Positions 58,226 to 64,000 of a stretch of 64,000 bases of DNA are shown here, piece by piece. The position numbers and the translations under genes were made by a program. Origin of the DNA: Xanthomonas hortorum (GTDB taxonomy: Bacteria; Pseudomonadota; Gammaproteobacteria; Xanthomonadales; Xanthomonadaceae); the NCBI RefSeq assembly GCF_024339125.1, contig NZ_CP101417.1, positions 3,297,001 to 3,361,000 on the forward strand, given 5' to 3'. The notes under the pieces were generated by a model that did no database searches, had not been told where the DNA came from, and saw only the letters and a program-made list of their open reading frames with translations. Every line of letters begins with the position of its first letter. Position 1 is the first letter of the stretch.

Positions 58226-60781
58226 ATGACCAAGAAAAACACCCCAGATTCCGATCGGCCGAGTCGCCGCAATTCCGCCAACACTGGCGAGCCCACCACC
58301 GCCGAAAAACAGAAGTTGCCGGGGTGGATGCCTGACTTCCTGGTTCGCGCCGCCGCTGGCGCCTCGACCAAGTCCGCAAACAAGCGCGCTGCCGATAAAG
58401 CCGCGCAAGCCTCGCCGGAGCTGCAAGTAGCGCCACCGCTGCCTGAGCCGCCGGCTCCGCGCGCACCGCATCCGCGCAAGAGCGGCCCGCCTGCGCCGCC
58501 GCCGGAACGCCTTCAGTCCGTCCAGCCTGCAGCTGTCACTGCTTCTCCCGCTGCCGCCGCTGAGTTCAAGGATCCGCACGCCGATCGCGAAGCACTGCGC
58601 TACGCCGAGCCGATCGCCAGCCGCGAGGCCATCCTGCAGCTGCTCGAAGCCTGCGACGGCCCGCAGACCGCCGAAGAAATCGCCGAGCAGTTGCATCTGA
58701 GCGACCGCATCGACGCGTTGGGCAAGCGCCTGTCCGCGATGGTGCGCGAAGCGCAGCTGGTGCAGAACCGCCGTGGCGGCTACGCGCCGGTGCAGCAGAC
58801 CAGCCTGATCGCCGGCGTGGTGATCGCCAATCCGGAAGGCTTCGGCTTCCTCAAGCCGGATGAAGGCGGCGACGACCTGTTCCTGCCGCCGTACGAAATG
58901 CGCAAGGTCATGCACGGCGATCGTGCGCTGGCCAACGTCACCGGTATCGACCGCCGCGGCCGTCGCGAAGGTGCGATTGCACGCGTGCTCGAACGCCGCA
59001 TGTCGCGCATGCTCGGGCGTTTCTTCTACGAGCATGGCGTGGCCTATGTCGACCCTGACGACAAGCGCGTGCAACGCAATGTGCAGATCGCACCGGACGG
59101 CATCGGTGAAGCGCGCGAAGGGCAGTTGGTGGTGTGCGAGCTGATCGCGCCACCGGATGCGCGTCGTCCGGCGATCGGCAAGATCATCGCGGTGCTCGGC
59201 GACAAGCTGACCCCGTCGCTGGTAGTGGAAATGGCCATCCACGGCCACGAGCTGCCGCACGAGTTCTCGCAGGAAGTGCTGGACGAGGCCGCAGCGGTGC
59301 CGCTGGTGGTCGAGCCGCAGATGATCGGCGGGCGTGTGGACCTGCGGCAGATGCCGCTGGTCACCATCGATGGCGAAGACGCCAAGGATTTCGACGACGC
59401 GGTGTATTGCGAACCCAACGCCGACGGCTTCCGTCTGGTGGTGGCGATCGCCGACGTCTCCAACTATGTGCGTCCGGGCACGCCGCTGGACGACGAAGCG
59501 CAGAAGCGCGCCACCTCGGTGTATTTCCCGGGGTTCGTGGTGCCGATGCTGCCGGAGACGCTGTCCAACGGCATCTGCTCGCTGATGCCCAAGGTCGACC
59601 GCATGTGCTTCGTCTGCGACATGCAGGTGGGCCGCGATGGCGAAGTCACCGGCTCGCGTTTCTACGAAGCAGTGATGAACTCGCACGCGCGCCTGACCTA
59701 CAACCAGGTGTGGAAGGCGGTCGGCGAAGACGATGCCGACACCAAGGCCTTTATCGGCCCGTTGCTGCCGCAGGTGCAGCGTCTGCATCAGCTGTACAAC
59801 GTGCTGTCGAAGGCGCGCACGCATCGCGGCGCGATCGAGTTCGAGACCTCCGAAGTGCGCTTCGTGCTCGACAACACCGGTGAAGTCACTCAGGCCGGCA
59901 TGCTGGTGCGCAACGATGCGCACAAGCTGATCGAAGAATGCATGATCGCGGCTAACGTCGAGGCCGCACGCTATCTGCTGAGCATGCATGTGCCGGCGCC
60001 GTACCGCGTGCATGAGCGGCCGCCGGAGAGCAAGTTCGAAGACCTGCTGGAGTTCCTCAAGGAATTCCAGCTGAGCCTGCCGGCATGGAGCAAGGTGCGC
60101 CCCGGCGATTACACCAAGCTGCTGAAGAAGGTGCGTGCGCGCCCCGACGCCGCGTTGCTGGAATCGGTGCTGCTGCGCAGCCAGAGCCTGGCGGTGTACT
60201 CGCCCGACAACAACGGTCACTTCGGTCTGGCGTTGGAAGCGTATGCGCACTTCACCTCGCCGATCCGGCGTTACCCGGATCTGCTGGTGCACCGCGCAAT
60301 CAAGCATGCCTTGACCGGCGCCAGCCCGGAAAAATATATCTATACCCCGCGCCAGATGTCGGCATTGTCGCTGCAGTGCTCCGAGCGCGGACGGCGTGCC
60401 GACGAAGCCGAGCGCGAGGTCGACGAGCGCTATCGCGCCGCGTGGATGGAAAAGCATGTCGGCGGCCAGTTCGATGGCGTGATCAGCGGTGTGACCGGCT
60501 TCGGCCTGTTCGTCGAGTTGAACGAATCCAAGGTCAATGGCCTGGTGCATGTCACCCAGTTGCCGCAGGACTATTACCAGTTCGACCCGATCCGCAAGAC
60601 GCTCAGTGGCGAACGCCGCGGTCGCGCCTTCCGCCTGGGCGACCCGGTGCGGGTGCTGGTGCTCAAGGCGAGCATGGAAGAGCGCAAGATCGACTTCCGT
60701 CTGGCCGAAGATGGCGCAGCGCCCGAAGCGCCGTTGCCGCAGCGCGAGAAGCCGGCCAAGCGCAAGAAAAAGCAGTACTAA
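58226..60781 (+). CDS. rnr: Ribonuclease R
   Basis: 3'-5' exoribonuclease that degrades structured RNA. 851 residues from the ATG at 58226 (an ATG three codons earlier is possible). The first 115 residues are basic, Ala/Pro-rich and disordered, an addition to the E. coli form. Then come a winged helix (SREAILQLLEACDGPQTAEE), cold-shock domains, the RNB catalytic centre VTIDGEDAKDFDDAV (Asp residues around 382-391) and a C-terminal S1 domain (about 735-815, FDGVISGVTGFGLFVELNES) with a Lys-rich tail. E. coli rnr is followed by rlmB; here one gene intervenes. Confidence 0.96.
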   Translation: MTKKNTPDSDRPSRRNSANTGEPTTAEKQKLPGWMPDFLVRAAAGASTKSANKRAADKAAQASPELQVAPPLPEPPAPRAPHPRKSGPPAPPPERLQSVQPAAVTASPAAAAEFKDPHADREALRYAEPIASREAILQLLEACDGPQTAEEIAEQLHLSDRIDALGKRLSAMVREAQLVQNRRGGYAPVQQTSLIAGVVIANPEGFGFLKPDEGGDDLFLPPYEMRKVMHGDRALANVTGIDRRGRREGAIARVLERRMSRMLGRFFYEHGVAYVDPDDKRVQRNVQIAPDGIGEAREGQLVVCELIAPPDARRPAIGKIIAVLGDKLTPSLVVEMAIHGHELPHEFSQEVLDEAAAVPLVVEPQMIGGRVDLRQMPLVTIDGEDAKDFDDAVYCEPNADGFRLVVAIADVSNYVRPGTPLDDEAQKRATSVYFPGFVVPMLPETLSNGICSLMPKVDRMCFVCDMQVGRDGEVTGSRFYEAVMNSHARLTYNQVWKAVGEDDADTKAFIGPLLPQVQRLHQLYNVLSKARTHRGAIEFETSEVRFVLDNTGEVTQAGMLVRNDAHKLIEECMIAANVEAARYLLSMHVPAPYRVHERPPESKFEDLLEFLKEFQLSLPAWSKVRPGDYTKLLKKVRARPDAALLESVLLRSQSLAVYSPDNNGHFGLALEAYAHFTSPIRRYPDLLVHRAIKHALTGASPEKYIYTPRQMSALSLQCSERGRRADEAEREVDERYRAAWMEKHVGGQFDGVISGVTGFGLFVELNESKVNGLVHVTQLPQDYYQFDPIRKTLSGERRGRAFRLGDPVRVLVLKASMEERKIDFRLAEDGAAPEAPLPQREKPAKRKKKQY

Positions 60782-60922
60782 GCGCGACGACACCATCGCG
60801 AGTCGCTGCCTGGCGGCGGCTCGCGATGCGTGCGGATCGCAAGATATGACGCTACAGGTCCTTGCGAGTCACAAGCTCGCAACGATCTCCGGTCATCCGT
60901 GTTCAACAGCGCTGAGGCAACG

Positions 60923-61396
60923 ATGGACGCAGCACTCGAGTACAGCGGTGGCTGCCAATGCGGCGCGGTGCGTTTCCGCGTGCGCGGCAGGTTGTCGGAC
61001 GCTTCGATCTGCCACTGCCGCATGTGTCAGAAAGCCTTCGGTGCCTACTACGCGCCGTTGGTCTCCGTGCGCGGCACTGAGTTCAGCTGGACACGTGGCG
61101 AGCCGAAACGCTTCGCATCTTCCTCGCTGGTGTCGCGTGGATTCTGTGCCGAATGCGGCACGCCGCTGACCTATGAGGCGCCGGATGGCATCGCCATCGC
61201 CGCCGGTGCGTTCGATACGCCCGAACGGTTGCCACCGCTGATCCAGTACGGCGTGGAGCGCAAGCTGCCCTTCGTCGATGCATTGGGTGATCTGCCGGCG
61301 CGCACCACCGAGGACAATGTGGCTGCATTGGCGTTTCTGGCCGACCTCGTGTCAAGGCAGCATCCGGATCACGATACCGAGCAGTGGCCGGTGTGA
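60923..61396 (+). CDS. GFA family zinc protein
   Basis: 157 residues of the glutathione-dependent formaldehyde-activating (GFA/CENP-V) fold. Zinc-ligand cysteines are visible at 11 and 13 (GGCQCGAVRF), 30, 32 and 35 (ICHCRMCQKAFG), and 75 and 78 (FCAECGTPL). The family name reflects one member; most have no known substrate. The ATG at 60923 gives the family start MDAALEYSGGCQ. It lies between rnr and rlmB on the same strand. Confidence 0.88.
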   Translation: MDAALEYSGGCQCGAVRFRVRGRLSDASICHCRMCQKAFGAYYAPLVSVRGTEFSWTRGEPKRFASSSLVSRGFCAECGTPLTYEAPDGIAIAAGAFDTPERLPPLIQYGVERKLPFVDALGDLPARTTEDNVAALAFLADLVSRQHPDHDTEQWPV

Positions 61397-61610
61397 GTTC
61401 GCGCCCGCTGGCATGAGCGCACCTCGCACCGGTTCGCGACGGCCAGCGAGCGTAGGTGTCGGCAGCATCACCACGGTGCGAGCGTGATCTTCGCTCATCG
61501 CGATCCGCTACACCGCGAGCGTCTCGTCGGCACCTCCATCCGCGCCCCGGCCGTGACGTGGCAGGCCGCAGGCCCTACCATTCCCCTTTATCTCTTCGTA
61601 TGCCCGCGCA

Positions 61611-62360
61611 ATGAGCAAGCAGAATCAGTGGATCGTCGGCGTCAACGCCGTTGCCTCGTCGGTCGAGAACGACGCCGACAACGTGCGCGAGGTGTTGATC
61701 GAGGCCGGTAGCAAGAACCCGCGCCTGACCGAGATCGAAGAGCAGGCGCGCCGCAAGGGCATCGAGGTGCGTCGCGTCAACACGCAGGCGCTCGATGGTG
61801 TGGGTGGGCAGGTCCGCCACCAGGGCGTGGTCGCGCGGTACGCAGCGGCGCGGCTGTGGGCAGAAAACGAGCTCGAAGCCTTGGTGACGGCCGCCGAAGG
61901 ACGTGCGCTGTTGCTGATCCTGGATGGCGTGCAGGACCCGCACAATCTCGGCGCCTGCCTGCGCAGCGCTGCCGCCGCCAGCGTCACTGCGGTGGTGATT
62001 CCCAAAGACAAGTCGGCCACCGTCAATGCCACCGTGCGCAAGACCTCGGCCGGTGCGGCCGACCGGATTCCGGTGGTCGCGGTGACCAATCTGGCGCGGT
62101 GCCTGCGCGATCTGCAGAAGCAGGGCGTGTGGCTGTACGGTCTGGCCGGCGAAGCCGAGGCGTCGCTGTACAGCGTGGACCTGCGCGGCAATGTCGGGCT
62201 CGTGCTCGGTGGCGAGGCCGATGGCCTGCGCCGGCTTACGCGCGAGCATTGCGATGGCCTGGTCAAGATTCCGATGCCGGGCGATATCGAAAGCCTCAAC
62301 GTGTCGGTGGCGGCTGGTGTGACCTTGTTCGAAGCCGTGCGCCAACGCCTGGGCGCGTAA
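61611..62360 (+). CDS. rlmB: 23S rRNA (guanosine-2'-O)-methyltransferase RlmB
   Basis: SpoU-class knotted methyltransferase that modifies G2251 of 23S rRNA. 249 residues: an N-terminal substrate-binding domain (WIVGVNAVASSVENDADNVR), motif 1 LILDGVQDPHNLGACLRSA, motif 2 VGLVLGGEADGLRRLTREHC and motif 3 IPMPGDIESLNVSVAAGVTL. Length normal. Same strand as rnr, consistent with the common rnr-rlmB neighbourhood. Confidence 0.96.
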   Translation: MSKQNQWIVGVNAVASSVENDADNVREVLIEAGSKNPRLTEIEEQARRKGIEVRRVNTQALDGVGGQVRHQGVVARYAAARLWAENELEALVTAAEGRALLLILDGVQDPHNLGACLRSAAAASVTAVVIPKDKSATVNATVRKTSAGAADRIPVVAVTNLARCLRDLQKQGVWLYGLAGEAEASLYSVDLRGNVGLVLGGEADGLRRLTREHCDGLVKIPMPGDIESLNVSVAAGVTLFEAVRQRLGA

Positions 62361-62614
62361 TCGCATTCGCGCCTAGAGATATGCGCGCGGATTGATCGCC
62401 AGACCCAAGCCGTCTCGTTCAACACGCACGCGTCGCATGTACTCGCAACAATCGTGCAGTTGCGCGCACGATTGCGCAGATGTCGATCGCGAAGTGTTGC
62501 CGGTCGCAGACGCAACGCTTGTGCATCAGCACTTTCGACAACACGCCTATCGATTACCGACGCGCGCATGCGTTATTGCCTACCATATCGTCAGCAAACG
62601 GCGTGTTGTGTCCG

Positions 62615-64000
62615 ATGAATCATGGGGTGGGTGCCTGTCGTACAGGCCAGAGCACGTGCGCCGTCAGGGCGCCGGCACGAGGAGATAGACAGTGGCAGCG
62701 CTGGCTCAGTGCCGGTGCCTGGTTGCTGTTGACGTTGTGCGCGTTCGCCGCGGCTGCCGCACCCGCTGCAACGGCGCAATTGCGCGACTACGCGATCGAC
62801 AGCTGGAGTTCGCGCAACGGATTGCCGCACAACTCGCTACGCGATATCGCCCAGACCCACGACGGCTACCTGTGGTTCGCCACCTGGGAAGGCCTGGTGC
62901 GCTACAACGGGCTGGAATTCAGCGTGATCGATCGCAGCACGCGCCCCGGCTTGCCCGATAACGGCGTCGGCGCGTTGTATGTCGATCGCGATGGCGCACT
63001 GTGGCTGAGCGATGCACGCGGTAATCTTGTGAGTCACAGCGCCGATGGGCAATGGCGGCGCTGGGAGCGAAGAGGGCAATGGCCACAAGCGCTGATCCAC
63101 GCAATGACCATGGATGCGCAAGGCCGCATGTGGTTGTTGTTCGAAGGGCACGGGCTTGGTTGCCTGTGGCCGGATGGGCGCTTCGAGTATTTCCCGCCGC
63201 GCGATGGCGTGCCGCTGCAGAGCAGCTTTCCGCGCATGCTGTTCGACGACCAGGGACGGTTGCTGATCGGCACGCTCGACGGGCTGATTTACCGCGAACT
63301 GGATGGACACATGCATCGCGCGCCTGCGGCGTTCGGCCTGCCGCCCGGCCTGGCATGGCCGTATCGCGCACCGGACGGCAGCATCTGGGTCGTCGCGGGC
63401 GAGCAGTTGTATCGCCTTCAGGGCGAACGCGCCGAGCTGATGCATCGCGTACCGGGGCAGGGACACTTCACTGCGATGCTGCAGGATCGCCATGGCGACC
63501 TGTGGCTGGGCAGCGAAAACCAGGGGTTGCTGCGGATTGGCAGTCATGGGGTGGAGCATTTGCCAGCCGGCCGTAGCCTGCCGACCGGGCGCATCGTCAG
63601 CCTGCGCGAGGATGCCGAAGGCAGCATCTGGGTCGGCGCCAATGGCGGCCTGTTCCGGCTGCGCGAAACCTTGTTCAGCAGTTACAGCCAGCGCGATGGC
63701 TTGAGCGGCGATTACGCCCGCGCGGTGCTGGAGGACCGCGACGGCAGTCTGTGGATCGCCAGCACCGCAGGCCTGGATCGCATGCTGCCAGACGGGAGCA
63801 TCGTGCCGGTGCCGATTGCCATCCCGTCCGGTCGACGGCTCTCAGTGCTGAGTCTGGCGCTGGATCGGCACGGCGACCTGTGGGTGGGCACCTATGCCGA
63901 TGGCGTCTTCGTGTTGCGCGACGGGTGCGTGCTGCGGCACTACGGCGAGGCCGAGGGCATTCCCAGCGGGCATATCCGCGCCATCGTGATCGACGACCAC
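62615..64000 (+). CDS. Two-component-regulator-propeller sensor protein, 5' part (runs off the window)
   Basis: Incomplete: 462 codons are seen and the frame stays open to the end. The ATG at 62615 gives a positively charged start and a hydrophobic signal or anchor (WLSAGAWLLLTLCAFAAAAA, about 31-50). Then come propeller repeats: YAIDSWSSRNGLPHNSLRDI, THDGYLWFATWEGLVRYNG, DRDGALWLSD, DRHGDLWLGSENQGLLRI, DAEGSIWVGANGGLFRL, DRDGSLWIASTAGLDRM and DRHGDLWVGTYADGVF. These are Reg_prop beta-propeller blades, which sense carbohydrates in hybrid kinases or diguanylate cyclases; the output domain is beyond the window. The 254-bp gap before it (62361-62614) shows no gene. Confidence 0.85.
   Translation, partial: MNHGVGACRTGQSTCAVRAPARGDRQWQRWLSAGAWLLLTLCAFAAAAAPAATAQLRDYAIDSWSSRNGLPHNSLRDIAQTHDGYLWFATWEGLVRYNGLEFSVIDRSTRPGLPDNGVGALYVDRDGALWLSDARGNLVSHSADGQWRRWERRGQWPQALIHAMTMDAQGRMWLLFEGHGLGCLWPDGRFEYFPPRDGVPLQSSFPRMLFDDQGRLLIGTLDGLIYRELDGHMHRAPAAFGLPPGLAWPYRAPDGSIWVVAGEQLYRLQGERAELMHRVPGQGHFTAMLQDRHGDLWLGSENQGLLRIGSHGVEHLPAGRSLPTGRIVSLREDAEGSIWVGANGGLFRLRETLFSSYSQRDGLSGDYARAVLEDRDGSLWIASTAGLDRMLPDGSIVPVPIAIPSGRRLSVLSLALDRHGDLWVGTYADGVFVLRDGCVLRHYGEAEGIPSGHIRAIVIDDH

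Overview
The window is a high-GC, gene-dense stretch of a gammaproteobacterial chromosome that I read as Xanthomonas or a very close relative. The reasons are the gene order smpB - ratA/ratB - bamE - fur - recN - hrcA - grpE - dnaK - dnaJ, a plant-associated gene set (a LOG-type nucleoside phosphoribohydrolase and a sugar operon under a LacI regulator), a YtrA-type GntR operon with a GGTG-N16-CACC operator, and several families of short intergenic palindromes. I cannot fix the species. I see no prophage, insertion sequence, integrase or CRISPR array, so this is essentially core genome with repeat-rich gaps.

Layout. 1-9.5 kb: trans-translation (smpB), ratA/ratB, outer-membrane assembly (bamE), iron regulation (fur), DNA repair (recN) and the heat-shock cluster hrcA-grpE-dnaK-dnaJ, with sigma-32-like promoters before grpE and dnaK. 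9.6-11.7 kb: pdxY and an ACT-domain prephenate dehydrogenase, overlapping by ATGA. 11.9-17.5 kb: a three-part export locus (inner-membrane ABC-like protein, HlyD-type adaptor, TolC-type channel) with an OxyR-like LysR gene upstream and a 70-residue protein downstream; every ATPase motif of the ABC-like protein is missing. 17.6-20.7 kb: a normal ABC exporter, a YigZ-family protein and the LOG protein. 20.9-26.6 kb: sucA-sucB-lpdA, the complete 2-oxoglutarate dehydrogenase complex. 26.8-32.8 kb: a GNAT fusion protein, a cupin protein-hydroxylase with an acidic tail, a DUF3060 lipoprotein, purB and a CNNM/CBS membrane protein. 33.1-34.5 kb: fumC.

34.6-39.2 kb is read leftward from a GGTG-N16-CACC operator: small lipoprotein, GntR regulator, ABC ATPase, ABC permease, a GSGD-repeat DUF4097 protein and two small lipoproteins, probably an envelope-stress unit. 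39.3-43.3 kb: periplasmic glutathione peroxidase, FKBP isomerase, UDP-glucose dehydrogenase, slyX and a DUF2058 protein. 43.6-49.2 kb: an outer-membrane protein, then LacI regulator - MFS sugar porter - PfkB kinase - AGE-family isomerase, which together suggest import of mannose, isomerisation to fructose and phosphorylation. 49.6-54.8 kb: the methionine locus. Methionine synthase is split into two proteins and preceded by an ArsR-methyltransferase fusion under a 30-bp palindrome. 54.9-64 kb: acyl-CoA dehydrogenase, a tandem SGNH esterase, tRNA-Leu(CAG), rnr, a GFA-family protein, rlmB and the 5' part of a beta-propeller sensor that runs off the window.

The strongest candidates for something undescribed are the export locus with an apparently ATPase-dead ABC protein (12.3-16.5 kb), the split MetH whose junctions and one internal insertion coincide with dispersed repeats, a small cluster of DnaA-box-like sites around a 13-bp palindrome near 11.9 kb, and a nested inverted repeat with compensatory stem changes at 49.4-49.6 kb. 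All functional statements are from reading sequence and remembered family features; no database search was run.
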